DNA of 64,000 nt from contig CAWBIK010000007.1 of the NCBI GenBank assembly GCA_963788965.1, positions 1 through 64,000 on the forward strand, in the 5' to 3' direction. This DNA comes from QHXQ01 sp963788965. Lineage in GTDB: Bacteria; Acidobacteriota; Blastocatellia; Pyrinomonadales; Pyrinomonadaceae. Under the pieces are notes generated by a model that was not told the origin of the DNA, ran no database searches, and was given only the letters and a program-made list of their open reading frames with translations. The number at the start of each line of letters is the position of its first letter. Positions within the stretch are counted from its first letter, which is position 1. Shown here one piece after another: positions 34,293-45,922 of this stretch. Made by a program: the position numbers and the translations under genes.

Positions 34293-35632
34293 TTAATGTT
34301 GACCGGCGCGCGCGGCCTGAATCGCTTGGATGATGTCCTGACAACTTGGCCGCCTTGGGCGTGCTCGTCGGCGGTGAGGCCGTCGTTTGATCTCAGATTC
34401 ACGTCCGCGCCGCCTGCGATTAAGGCGTTGGCCGTGGCCGCCCCGACGCAATCCATCGTGGTAAACCACAAAGGTGTGCCGCCGTATTGCGCGTCCTTGA
34501 GGTTGGGATTCGCGCCCGCCGCCAGCAACACTTTCACTGTGTCCGCGTGCCCGCGCCACGCCGCTTTGACGAGCGCCGTGTTGGGGCCGTCCAACCCGTT
34601 CACATCCGCCCCGGCGGCGAGCAACTTCTGCACCTCACTCGTGAACCCGCGCCCGGCTGCTTGGACGAGATCGCTCGTCACCCGCGAGGCGGCCACTTGC
34701 TGCCGCGTCGGCACGGGCGCGAAACCTTTAGGCGACTCGGTGGACGACTTGGTGCTGAACGAGACGACGCGCCATTGCGCGGCCGCCTCTTTGTCTTTGC
34801 GTAGCAGGGCCGAGGCCGACGTTTCATGCCCGCCGAACTTATCGTAAGACTTATCTTTCGTCAGGAGCGCGCGGCCGAGTTTCGTCGGCTCGTAGGTGAA
34901 CGTGAAATCGACGACCGCTTCGTTCTCGCCGCGCATGTTGACGGCGCTGATCTTGGCGAGCGCCAACTGCGCGATAGGGATCGCGATCAACCCGCCGGCC
35001 TGAAAGTTATTATGATCGCCGTTGGCCACCTTCGTCGTTTCCAGATTACTGGCCCGCATGCCGATGAGTGGGTTCACGCTGTCTTCGTAGGTGTCGAAGT
35101 CGGGCAGCGCGATGGCCAACCGCTGCAACTCCGGATCGGTCAGCGCAATGTCTATGTCGTGACTATAGACCGTGTAGTCCCGATAAGTTTTGCCGCAACC
35201 ATCGCAATAGAAGCCGATCAACTCTTTTTTAGTAGTCGGGCGCACATCATGCAGGACGTTGATCAAGCCCAACTCTTTTAACGAGTATGCGGCCTCGTCA
35301 TATCCGAACTTGTCGTTCGATAGTTCCGAGGCATTGACCTTCGTGTAGAGCGGCACGAGATCAGGCCGCTTGAATAACTCGGATGCGCTGATGATCTCGG
35401 CCGCGGGGATGGTCTGCGCGCCCATGGTCGTCGTGCGCGTCACAAACATATAGCCGCCAACGACGACCACCAGCACGGCGATAAGACCGGCGTAGAGTTT
35501 ACGTCGATCTGTTGTGCTGTTATCTGATCTGGCCTGATGACCGGCCTCGGCCAGTGGGGTTTGACAACGCAGGCAGATGGGTTCGCTGTCCCAGTTTACC
35601 AGCCCACACCGGCCACATTTAATATGAGCCAT
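34293..35632 (-). CDS. Zinc-ribbon, single-pass membrane, ankyrin-repeat protein (frameshift near 34350)
   Basis: The N-terminus is a zinc ribbon (CGRCGLVNWDSEPICLRC), then one membrane span (LYAGLIAVLVVVVGGYMFV) and a region of about 220 residues with no family I recognise, which includes a second C-x2-C (FYCDGCGKTY). The C-terminal part has three to four ankyrin repeats (GFTSEVQKLLAAGADVNGLD, GHADTVKVLLAAGANPNLKD). The open frame runs on to 34238 through repeat R11. The other frame ends in a natural helix (DIIQAIQAARAGQH) at 34293, so an indel near 34345-34355 is likely. Probably an envelope scaffold; partner unknown. Confidence 0.78.
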
Positions 35633-35685
35633 GATGAATTAACCATAGTGCGTAGTGCTGATCGCAGCGGGCGCGTAAGTTGCGG

Positions 35686-36270
<585 letters not shown>

Positions 36271-36344
36271 AGCTCAAAGGCAGTGACAAAAGTGACGAGC
36301 GCCGGGTGACAAGTCAGCACGAGTTGTTAACCTGTCGCGCGGCA

Positions 36345-36827
36345 CTAAGTAAAGAGACTATCGATGTCGTCGTCGGTGATGCCCGCCAGCAGGGGGTTGT
36401 CGCGGGCGCTTTGTTCGGACTCGCGCTCGATCTCTTCAAAGATGGTGGCCAATTCGCGCCCCGCCTGCTTAACGCGCAGTTTGACCAGTCCTAGGCTCGA
36501 ACGGTCGTCGAAGACGACCACCAGCAGTGTCCGCCCGATCAGGCAGATGTGGATCGACTCGCGCTCGCCCTCGTGCGACAGCGTCGGGAACTCTTTCTCG
36601 CCGATGAGCAGGGCCATGCCGCCCGTCGCCGCGACGTTGCCCGCCGCCAGAGACGCCAGACTCGTCGTGTCGAGGCCGCCGACCTCGCCCTGCACGGCGA
36701 TCTCCTGCCCGTTCTTGTCCACGAGAAAGACGACGCGCGAGAACGAATCGAGCCGTAACTTTGACAGTACGGAAATGATCCGCCCGTACTGCTGTTCGCG
36801 CATAATGATAGGTGTGTCCATCATCAA
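36345..36827 (-). CDS. Roadblock/LC7 protein, MglB-like
   Basis: MglB-type roadblock proteins form dimers that activate GTP hydrolysis by MglA. The fold is seen in DSFSRVVFLVDKNGQEIAVQ, LDTTSLASLAAGNVAATGGM and ESIHICLIGRTLLVVVFDD, then a helix LVKLRVKQAGRELATIFEEI. The acidic C-terminal tail (DDDIDSLF) is common in this group. It is 74 bases upstream of the GTPase gene; that gap holds a decayed heptamer run (GTGACAA, AAGTGAC). Confidence 0.9.
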   Translation of the reverse strand: MMMDTPIIMREQQYGRIISVLSKLRLDSFSRVVFLVDKNGQEIAVQGEVGGLDTTSLASLAAGNVAATGGMALLIGEKEFPTLSHEGERESIHICLIGRTLLVVVFDDRSSLGLVKLRVKQAGRELATIFEEIERESEQSARDNPLLAGITDDDIDSLFT

Positions 36828-37220
36828 TACAGGCGCTTTCGCTAGCGTGATGCCAATGAGGTGGGAACTTTACAAAGGGGGCGCTCGGTCAAGATGCTCC
36901 GCACCGAAATCTAAACCTAAGCCGAAAAAACGGTTGGCTGCTGCCGGAAATCGCCTTCGCCGCTGCCTGCTGAGGAAGTCAGCGGCAAGACCAACTCCTC
37001 TGGCACTCTAGCATAGCGGCTCAAATGACTTCAACTGTTTTTCCGTGTTGCCTATGTTTTTACTCTTTGCGCCACCGGGTTATGCCCGCGTCGCGCCTGC
37101 AAATCACACTGCTGCGTTGCTTTATGACCCGGCATATGTTAGTCTGTGCGCGTTTCTGAAGGCTTCAAAGCGCGTCATGTCCAGTTGGTTGGAAGCCATT
37201 TTGAAAAGCGAGTGCTTCGC
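36828..37220. promoter_or_regulatory. Divergent region between mglB and the TPR gene
   Basis: This 393-base gap should hold two divergent promoters. I see a seven-base hairpin (GCCGCTG / CAGCGGC, about 36957-36987) and AT-rich stretches near 37030-37070, but no box I can assign. A frame opening at 37146 (GTG) joins the TPR gene and is probably not translated. Confidence 0.35.
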
Positions 37221-38114
37221 ATGAGCGATCCTGTCATCAAGGGCGTCAAGCGACCTACCCCCCGCCCTACCACACGTAGCGCTTCCTCAGCGACAGCGGC
37301 TAAGAGTCGAAAGTTGCCTGCAAAAGCCGCGCGCCCGAAGCCTGTCGGCGCGGCGAAGCCCCCCGTGCGCAAGGCGACGAAGAAGGCTACCACTGCCGGC
37401 AAGGCGGCGCAGAAGCCGACGAAAGGCAAACAAGCGAAGCCTGCAAAAAAAGCGCCGCCCGCGAAAAGCAAAGTAATTAAAGCGGCCGTCAAACCTGCCA
37501 AACGCCCGGCAGCCAGACCAACCAAGCAAAAATCGGTGACTAGACCACGGCCCGCGAAAGCGGCCACGGCCCCTGCGCGCGCGGCGCACACGCCGCCCCG
37601 CCCCGCCCCGCGGCCCAAGCCGTCGCAGGACGAGATGGCCGCGATCCGCGCCTTCGAGCGCGCGCACAAAGAGTTTACGCGCGGCCGGTTCGGCGAGGCG
37701 CGGCAACTGTTCCGCGCTTTGATCGAGCAGCACCCGCACGCCTCTGAAGTGACGGCGCGGGCGCGCATCTATCTGGCCATCGCCGAGTCGCGCCTGCGCA
37801 CGGACACGGCGCTGCCGCGCGACCCGGATGCGCTCTACGACCGTGGCGTCATCGAACTCAACCGGGGCGACTACGTGGCGGCGCAGGAACTCTTCGAGCG
37901 CGCTCTGAAGCGCGAGCCTGAGGCGGCGCACATACATTACGGGCTGGCAGCGACGCGCTCGCGGCTCGGCTCCATCACCCCTGCGCTCGAAGCCCTTGAG
38001 CGCGCGCTCGACCTGCAACCCAACCTGCGTATCCGCGCACAACATGATCAAGACTTGGCGGCCCTGCGTAACGAACCGGACTACGAACGGCTCATCTTCG
38101 GGTCGCGCGCCTGA
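37221..38114 (+). CDS. TPR protein with histone H1-like Lys/Ala/Pro-rich N-terminus
   Basis: The ATG at 37221 opens about 130 residues of Lys/Ala/Pro/Arg-rich sequence (KAAKPPVRKATKKATTAGKA is typical), like the tails of bacterial histone H1-like proteins. A TPR-type helical domain follows (AIRAFERAHKEFTRGRFGEA, YDRGVIELNRGDYVAAQELF, IHYGLAATRSRLGSITPALE). The tail suggests binding to nucleic acid or another polyanion; the TPRs suggest protein partners. Both are inference. It precedes yvcK on the same strand. Confidence 0.78.
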   Translation: MSDPVIKGVKRPTPRPTTRSASSATAAKSRKLPAKAARPKPVGAAKPPVRKATKKATTAGKAAQKPTKGKQAKPAKKAPPAKSKVIKAAVKPAKRPAARPTKQKSVTRPRPAKAATAPARAAHTPPRPAPRPKPSQDEMAAIRAFERAHKEFTRGRFGEARQLFRALIEQHPHASEVTARARIYLAIAESRLRTDTALPRDPDALYDRGVIELNRGDYVAAQELFERALKREPEAAHIHYGLAATRSRLGSITPALEALERALDLQPNLRIRAQHDQDLAALRNEPDYERLIFGSRA

Positions 38115-38265
38115 GGGCGTACTGCGTCGCTTTCCTCTACAATCAGTCCGAACAACCGGGCGCACGAATCATATCAGTTTCAAACTTGCAGTCTTTTCGG
38201 TATGATTCTGTTTGGGCGTGGTGCGCGCCCCCGGTCACGTCTGCCGTAAAGGGGAAGCTTTAAGT

Positions 38266-39306
38266 TTGCACACGAGTACAGAGCAGGGGTTGAAGTTGGT
38301 CGCCATCGGCGGCGGCACGGGTCTTTCGACCGTGCTTGCGGGGTTGAAAGAACTGGTCGGCGCTGACGCGGCGGGCGGCTTGTGGCTCGACGCGCTGGCG
38401 GCGATTGTCACCGTCTCGGACGACGGCGGCAGTTCGGGGCGGCTGCGCGACGAGTTGCAAATCCTGCCGCCCGGCGACATACGCAACTGCATGGTCGCGC
38501 TCTCGGAAGACTCGACGCTGCTGGCGCGACTCTTTCGTTATCGCTTCGGCGGCGACGGTCAACTAAGCGGCCACAGCTTCGGCAACCTCTTTCTCGCCGC
38601 CCTGACCGATGTAGTCGGCGACTTCACAGAGGCCGTGCGCCTGTCGTCCGAAGTCTTGGCGAGCAAGGGGCGCATCTATCCGGCGACGTTGAACGACGTG
38701 CGCCTCGTCGCCGAACTCGAAGACGGGCGCGTGGTGCGCGGCGAGACGAACATCACGGCCGCGCACGCAACGATTCGTCGGCTGCGGCTTGAGCCGGAGC
38801 AATGTCTGCCGCTGCCGGAGGCGCTGACCGCGCTACGCAACGCCGACATCATCACGGTCGGCCCCGGTTCGCTCTACACGAGCATCCTGCCCAACCTGCT
38901 CGTCGCGCGTGTCGCGCAGACGATCAACCAGTCGCACGCCGTAAAAATTTTCATCTGCAACTTGATGACGCAACCGGGCGAGACAGACGGTTATACTGCG
39001 CGGCAACACCTTGAGACTGTCCGGCAGTACGCGCCGGAGTTACACTTCGACTGCGTCTTGGTCAACGACCGGCGCATCAGCGCCGAGCAGGCAGCGCGTT
39101 ACGCGGCCGAGGGCGCACACCAGATCGGCTTGACCGATCATATGTTGGAGCGCGAGTTCAGCGGCGAGACGGAGATCGTGCGCGCCGATCTACTGGACGA
39201 GGGGGAGATGGTGCGGCACAGCCCGGCCAAGTTGGCGCGCGTCATCGCTGCTTGTTACGAGCAGGCGACGAGCGAGCGCGAACTGCTGGCCGACGTGCCG
39301 CGCTAA
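38266..39306 (+). CDS. yvcK: Gluconeogenesis factor YvcK/CofD-like protein
   Basis: YvcK-type proteins bind UDP-GlcNAc and are needed for morphology and wall synthesis under gluconeogenic growth. It shares the fold of CofD (2-phospho-L-lactate transferase). Motifs seen are VAIGGGTGLSTVLAGLKEL, AIVTVSDDGGSSGRLRDEL, PPGDIRNCMVALSED, GHSFGNLFLAAL and ITVGPGSLYTSILPNLL. I prefer the TTG at 38266, which follows AAAGGGGA; the frame is open from 38212. Its neighbours glmU and glmS make UDP-GlcNAc, which fits. Confidence 0.93.
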   Translation: MHTSTEQGLKLVAIGGGTGLSTVLAGLKELVGADAAGGLWLDALAAIVTVSDDGGSSGRLRDELQILPPGDIRNCMVALSEDSTLLARLFRYRFGGDGQLSGHSFGNLFLAALTDVVGDFTEAVRLSSEVLASKGRIYPATLNDVRLVAELEDGRVVRGETNITAAHATIRRLRLEPEQCLPLPEALTALRNADIITVGPGSLYTSILPNLLVARVAQTINQSHAVKIFICNLMTQPGETDGYTARQHLETVRQYAPELHFDCVLVNDRRISAEQAARYAAEGAHQIGLTDHMLEREFSGETEIVRADLLDEGEMVRHSPAKLARVIAACYEQATSERELLADVPR

Positions 39307-39312
39307 TAGTTT

Positions 39313-40797
39313 ATGGAGACACACGCACCAACGAACGCGCACGACGCGCAGCCGACGCAACCCGCCGCGCCGCTCGACGTGCTCATCCTCGCCGCCGGCC
39401 TCGGCACGCGCATGCGCTCGCGCACCGCCAAAGTCCTGCACCAACTCGGCGGTCGCCCGCTCATCGCACACGTCTGCCACACGGCCGCCGCGCTCGTCCG
39501 CGAAGGGCGCACCGTCTATGTCGTCGTCGGGCATCAAGCGGAAGAAGTGCAAGCGTCGGTTGAAGCGGAACTCGGCGCGCACGGTGCGGTCTTCATCACG
39601 CAGACCGAGCAACGCGGCACGGGCGACGCGGTGCTGGCCGCGCGCGCGGCGCTCGCCGACGCCAACTCTACCCTGCTTGTGCTATCGGGCGACGTGCCGC
39701 TCGTCCGCGCCGAAACGCTCGGCGCACTGGTCCAACAGCATCGCACGCATCGCGGGCACGGTGCGGCGTGTACGTTGCTCAGCGTCCGGCTTGAAGACCC
39801 GACCGGCTACGGCCGCGTCGTGCGCGACTCCGAAGGGCGCTTCGAGCGCATCGTCGAGCAGAGGGATGCGACGCCCGAAGAACGACAACTCAACGAGATC
39901 AACGCGGGCATCTATTGCTTCGAGACGCGCGCACTCTTCTCCGCCCTTGATCGCGTGCAGCCCGCGAACGCGCAGGGCGAGTATTACTTAACAGACGTGC
40001 CCGGCATCTTGCGCGCGGACGGCGCGGACGTGTCCGTCTTCCTGCACGCGGACGCACGCGAAGTCAGCGGCGTCAACACGCGTGTCGAGTTGGCCGACTT
40101 CGAGCGCCTGTTGCGCGCGCGCACGTTGCGCCGTCTGATGCTCGACAGCGGCGTGACCGTGATCGATCCGGCGCATACATACGTCAGCGCCGAAGCGCAG
40201 ATCGGGCGCGACACCATCTTGCACCCGGACGTACACATCGAAGGGCGCACAATCATCGGCGAAGGCTGCGAGATACGCTCCGGCACGCGCATCACCAACG
40301 CGCGCATCGGCAGCGGCGTTGTGATCAAGGACCATTGCGTCATCGCCGACTCGGAGATCGCGGATCACTGCACGCTGGGGCCGTTCGCGCACCTGCGCAT
40401 GGGCGCACAGATGGAAGAAGCCGCCGCCGTGGGCAACTTCGTCGAGATGAAGAAGTCGCGGCTTGGGCGCAAAGCAAAGTCGATGCACTTGACTTACTTG
40501 GGCGACGCGACCATCGGCGACAACACGAACATCGGCGCGGGCACGGTGACGTGCAACTACGACGGGCAACGCAAACACCCGACCGTCATTGAAGACAACG
40601 TGAAGATCGGTTCGGACACGATGCTGGTCGCGCCCGTGCGCGTCGGCGCGCGCGCCGTGACCGCCGCCGGTTCAGTCGTCACAAAAGATGTCCCGCCCGA
40701 CACACTCGTCGCGGGCGTGCCCGCCGTCGTCAAAAAGCACCTGCGCAACGACGAGCAAGACGCTGAAGAAACAACAGCAGTGATGAAGGAACAGTAA
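39313..40797 (+). CDS. glmU: Bifunctional GlmU, N-acetylglucosamine-1-P uridyltransferase/acetyltransferase
   Basis: GlmU acetylates GlcN-1-P and then makes UDP-GlcNAc. The N-terminal pyrophosphorylase domain has LILAAGLGTRMRSRTAKVLH, QRGTGDAVLAARAAL, LVLSGDVPLV and NAGIYCFE. The C-terminal left-handed beta helix has hexad repeats from about residue 275 (IGRDTILHPDVHIEGRTIIG) and the catalytic segment VGNFVEMKKSRLG, then IGAGTVTCNYDG. About 20 disordered residues precede the first strand. It begins seven bases after yvcK, so the two are co-transcribed. Confidence 0.98.
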   Translation: METHAPTNAHDAQPTQPAAPLDVLILAAGLGTRMRSRTAKVLHQLGGRPLIAHVCHTAAALVREGRTVYVVVGHQAEEVQASVEAELGAHGAVFITQTEQRGTGDAVLAARAALADANSTLLVLSGDVPLVRAETLGALVQQHRTHRGHGAACTLLSVRLEDPTGYGRVVRDSEGRFERIVEQRDATPEERQLNEINAGIYCFETRALFSALDRVQPANAQGEYYLTDVPGILRADGADVSVFLHADAREVSGVNTRVELADFERLLRARTLRRLMLDSGVTVIDPAHTYVSAEAQIGRDTILHPDVHIEGRTIIGEGCEIRSGTRITNARIGSGVVIKDHCVIADSEIADHCTLGPFAHLRMGAQMEEAAAVGNFVEMKKSRLGRKAKSMHLTYLGDATIGDNTNIGAGTVTCNYDGQRKHPTVIEDNVKIGSDTMLVAPVRVGARAVTAAGSVVTKDVPPDTLVAGVPAVVKKHLRNDEQDAEETTAVMKEQ

Positions 40798-40864
40798 CGA
40801 GTGACGAGTGACGAGTTAAGGCCAAGTCTTTAACTTGTCACTCGTCACTCGTTACTCGTCACTG
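40792..40864. repeat. 7-nt-period inverted repeat, CACTCGT type (R12)
   Basis: The left arm reads CAGTAACGAGTGACGAGTGA, then CGAGTTAAG. The right arm is TTGTCAC, TCGTCAC, TCGTTAC, TCGTCAC, TG. It overlaps the glmU stop codon and lies between glmU and glmS. Confidence 0.9.
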
Positions 40865-40887
40865 CTTTCTCGAAAGGAAAGCAACAC

Positions 40888-42748
<1,861 letters not shown>

Positions 42749-42927
42749 GAGTTTGTCGCGCCGCCCGCGTCTGCTTGCATAAAGCGGCGGGTGGTTTTAA
42801 GCTCTGTCACACGTCCTACAGCTCCCCTTAAAGTTTGAGTCTTCCCCTTGGCAACGGCGCGGCGCAAGAGTCGCCGCCGTGTGTTCGTTTGAGCGGTTCG
42901 CTTGAGTTGCAGCAGCATGGAGGGGCG

Positions 42928-44301
42928 ATGAAGCAGCTAACACGTATCATGTGCGCGGCGCTTGTGTGTGTTATGGCGTGGGGGCAGACGGTTGCGCCTG
43001 CGTGGGCGCAGAAGCGAAGTGCGCGCACAACAGCAGCACCCGCGCGCCCGACGCCCCAACGTACCACACAACGCACGCCGGCCAAGCGCACGCCGGTCAA
43101 ACCAACCACACCGCCCGCCCCACGCGTTACGGCCGCCGACGCGCGGCTCACAGGCGTCTATCAACTCTTGCCGGCCCGCAGCGACGACCCGCAGGAGGCC
43201 GCCGCGCAAGCCACCGCCGCGCTGCCGCCGGACGAGCAACAGCGCATCATCGACAGCCTCGTTGCGCGGCTCACGTCGCCGCCGCAACTGACACTGCAAC
43301 GGCGCGGACGCGTGATCGACATCGCTTCGACCCGCGCCCCGCGCATCACCTTCGAGGCCGACGGCATCACGCGCACCGAGCGCGCCGCCGACGGTCACAC
43401 GGTCCAGACGCGCGCCGCGCTCGAAGGCGACAGTCTGAGCATCAGTTCACGCGGCGGCGCTGACGATCAGTTTGCCGTCGCCTTCGACCCACTCGATGCC
43501 GGTCAACGCCTGCGCGTCACGCGGCGCATCTACGACCCGCAACTGCGCGTGCCCGTGACCGTGCAGAGTCTCTATGAAAAGACAGCGAGCATCGCGCGCT
43601 TCGACATCTACGGCCGGCCCGAGCCAGCCACGACCAGCGCGCGCAACCAGCGTCGCAGCGTGCCGACACCGCCGCCCGCTGTTGCGCGCACACGCCCGCC
43701 CACAACCCCGCCCGTCATGCGCCCGCGCCCGGCCGACACGCGCCCGCCCGTGCCCGTCAACACAGGCTTTGTCATCGGGCGCAACATGCAGTTCGTCGCC
43801 GTCCTCGATAACGATCTCACGACCGAGCGCACGCAGGTCGGCGAACGCTTCACGATGACCGTGCGCGAACCGGCGCAGTTCGCCGGGGCGACGCTCGAAG
43901 GCACGGTCGCACGTGTCGAACGCGCCGGCCCCTTCGGCGGTCGCGCCGAGTTGCTCTTGAACTTCGAGCGCATACGTCTGACGGACGGGCGCGAGGCCGC
44001 ATTCGCAGGCGTAGTCGAAGCGGCCCGCCCGCCCAACGGCGACGACGCGCGCGTCGATCCGGAAGGCAGCGGCGAAGTGCAGGAACGCGACAGCCAGACC
44101 GACCGCACCGTCGAACGCGCCGCGATTGGCGCGGCCGTCGGCGCGATCATCGGCGCGATTGCGAAGGGCGGCCGGGGTGCGGCCATCGGCGCAGCCATCG
44201 GCGCAGGCGCGGGCGCAGGCTCCGTCTACGTGCAAGGCCGCGACGACCTAGACCTCCCACGCGGCACGGAAATCATCCTCCGCGCCAACCCCAACGGCTA
44301 A
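42928..44301 (+). CDS. Exported glycine-zipper protein with Pro/Arg/Thr-rich linkers
   Basis: The ATG at 42928 follows a GGAGGGG site and opens a signal peptide (QLTRIMCAALVCVMAWGQTV, APAWA). Next come a basic Thr/Pro linker, a region of about 200 residues that reads like a beta-rich envelope domain (ARLTGVYQLLPARSDDPQEA, VIDIASTRAPRITFEADG), a second Pro-rich linker, and a domain with ERTQVGERFTMTVREPAQF. The C-terminus is a glycine zipper (AAVGAIIGAIAKGGRGAAIG). No catalytic motif is seen. Glycine zippers insert in membranes or pack helices. Function unknown. Confidence 0.82.
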   Translation: MKQLTRIMCAALVCVMAWGQTVAPAWAQKRSARTTAAPARPTPQRTTQRTPAKRTPVKPTTPPAPRVTAADARLTGVYQLLPARSDDPQEAAAQATAALPPDEQQRIIDSLVARLTSPPQLTLQRRGRVIDIASTRAPRITFEADGITRTERAADGHTVQTRAALEGDSLSISSRGGADDQFAVAFDPLDAGQRLRVTRRIYDPQLRVPVTVQSLYEKTASIARFDIYGRPEPATTSARNQRRSVPTPPPAVARTRPPTTPPVMRPRPADTRPPVPVNTGFVIGRNMQFVAVLDNDLTTERTQVGERFTMTVREPAQFAGATLEGTVARVERAGPFGGRAELLLNFERIRLTDGREAAFAGVVEAARPPNGDDARVDPEGSGEVQERDSQTDRTVERAAIGAAVGAIIGAIAKGGRGAAIGAAIGAGAGAGSVYVQGRDDLDLPRGTEIILRANPNG

Positions 44302-44322
44302 CCACGCGCCACACATCAACGC

Positions 44323-44366
44323 GCCGCGCCGGGCTAAGACTTTAGCTCTGCGCGGCCCGCTTTTTT
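44323..44366 (+). terminator. Intrinsic terminator after the glycine-zipper gene
   Basis: Stem GCCGCGC / GCGCGGC with an inner stem GCTAA / TTAGC around loop GACT, then CCGC and six T. Confidence 0.75.
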
Positions 44367-44400
44367 GTGTAGAATGCGCGCACGGAGGTCTGAGCGAGTC

Positions 44401-44847
44401 ATGACCAATGACGAGATACAACGGATGATGGAGTTCATCATTCAACAGCAAGCGCAGTTCACGGTCAACCAACAACAGGTGGACGAAAAACTGACGCACA
44501 TGTCCAACGTCATGCTGGCAGTGGTCGATGCGCAAGCGCGCGCCAGTATCCAAATAGAATCACTGTTGCAGGCGCAGGCGCGGCTGTCCGACGCACAGAT
44601 GCGAACTGAAGCCAGAGTTTCAGTTCTAGGTGAGAGGCTAGAGCAGCTAGTGGAAGCGCAGGCGCGGACGGACGCGCGGTTGGCCGAACTGCAAGCACGC
44701 ACCGATGAGCGGTTTGCACTGTTGGCAGAGGCCGAGGCGCGGACGGATGAGCGGTTTGCGGTGTTGGCGGATTCGTTGGCGCATACGGATCAGAAGTTGG
44801 ATGCGCTGATCGACATCGTGCGCGAGGGGCGCAACGGTCGGGGTTGA
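44401..44847 (+). CDS. Small coiled-coil protein with degenerate ARTDERF repeats
   Basis: About 148 aa, entirely helical by appearance. It starts MTNDEIQRMMEFIIQQQAQF, then shows repeating units around AQARTDARLAELQARTDERF and AEARTDERFAVLADSLAHTD. No membrane span or catalytic motif. Proteins of this form are common in cyanobacteria and Acidobacteria with no known role. A GGAGG lies 12 bases before the ATG at 44401; the frame is open from 44365. Confidence 0.72.
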   Translation: MTNDEIQRMMEFIIQQQAQFTVNQQQVDEKLTHMSNVMLAVVDAQARASIQIESLLQAQARLSDAQMRTEARVSVLGERLEQLVEAQARTDARLAELQARTDERFALLAEAEARTDERFAVLADSLAHTDQKLDALIDIVREGRNGRG

Positions 44848-44895
44848 GACGCAAGGGGCGGGTTGACTCGCACATCATCTCAGGCACGTTCTCGT

Positions 44896-45219
44896 TCATA
44901 CCTCCCGGACAGTCCCGCATAAGCTGAACAACTTGATGACCGTTTCGAGTAAGGGCGCGACGACGCACGGCGGCGGGCGCGGATTGTCCTTGCTGTACAG
45001 GACTGTGCGCGGCCGGCCGCGCTCGTCCGGCTCGACTATGCCAAGTCCGTCGCCGCCCGCAATCGGGAACCACGTCGCATACAACTCACAGTAGCCGTAG
45101 CCGATGGTGTAATACTCAAGATCAAAGGGCGGGTGCTGATGGCCGCGCTGGCAGCAGGGGCAATAGAAGCGCCGCCCGCTCTTGTCGAGGCGCACTGTGA
45201 TCGTGTGCGGCAGACACAT
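44896..45219 (-). CDS. Hypothetical protein with C-x2-C motif
   Basis: The frame is open from 45324, but the ATG at 45219 (MCLPHTITVRLDKSGRRFYC) is the best start; the longer form has no better signal. The protein has a CPCCQRGH metal-binding-like motif, a strand-rich middle (FDLEYYTIGYGYCELYATWF) and ends ETVIKLFSLCGTVREV. No family recognised. It converges with the coiled-coil gene. It could be a lineage orphan. Confidence 0.45.
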   Translation of the reverse strand: MCLPHTITVRLDKSGRRFYCPCCQRGHQHPPFDLEYYTIGYGYCELYATWFPIAGGDGLGIVEPDERGRPRTVLYSKDNPRPPPCVVAPLLETVIKLFSLCGTVREV

Positions 45220-45481
45220 CGGCGTCAAAGCCTCCAAGCCAGCGGGCGAATATTCAGGGTGACGTTTAGCACTGCGCTCTGTTATCTTTGCGCCCGCGTT
45301 CTTTCGACTACAGGCAACGGCCACATGCGTAGCTCACCCTTCACACTTGAGTGATGAGCATCGCCGTTGAGTGCAACAGGTGCAAACTCGCGGCGAACTT
45401 CAAACGCAGTCAGAGTTTATCCGCAATTGCGGATAAAAACAAGTCGAATCTTCAATGTGTTCCATCAGGAGGTCACTTCTG

Positions 45482-45804
45482 ATGGGCGGTAAAGCGCGAC
45501 AAAAGCCGAAACGCTTGGCCGACAAACTGGCTACAGATTCGCAATGCGCTCGGTCTTTCGCAATCGGATATGCTTCACTGCGTTTAGGAGTTCAAGATAG
45601 TATCAAGTACACCAGAATTTCAGAGTACGAGTTAGGCAAAGGTGAACCATCATTACGACGCTCTTGCAATATGCGCGCGTTGCGAACGTATACATGGAAG
45701 TGCTCATTGACGACGCGCTAGACTTGCCCGACAATTTGCCAAGCCCAATGAAACATGAAGGTATCCGGCGCAAATCTGCCCCGCGAAGCAAATCAAAGCG
45801 ATAG
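45482..45804 (+). pseudogene. XRE-type HTH regulator gene broken by about three frameshifts
   Basis: Read across three small shifts, the stretch encodes about 105 residues: MGGKARQKPKRLADKL, QIRNALGLSQSDML, RLGVQDSIKYTRISEYELGK, GEPSL, TTLLQYARVANVYMEVLIDD, ALDLPDNLPSPMKHEGIRRK, ending in a basic tail. This is the Cro/C1-type helix-turn-helix, of a form that I recall being repeated in Blastocatellia genomes. Indels fall near 45530, 45585 and 45655. Either a real pseudogene or sequencing error. It lies just before the NACHT gene and could once have regulated it. Confidence 0.6.
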
Positions 45805-45922
45805 CGCGGCCAGACTGCGCTTGATCTGTGCGTAAGGATTAAGTTCCGCCCTCATGATTCGGGGAAGACGGCCGGCCGCCGCGTTCTGCTATGCTGATCT
45901 CACCTTATAGCGAGGCCACACG

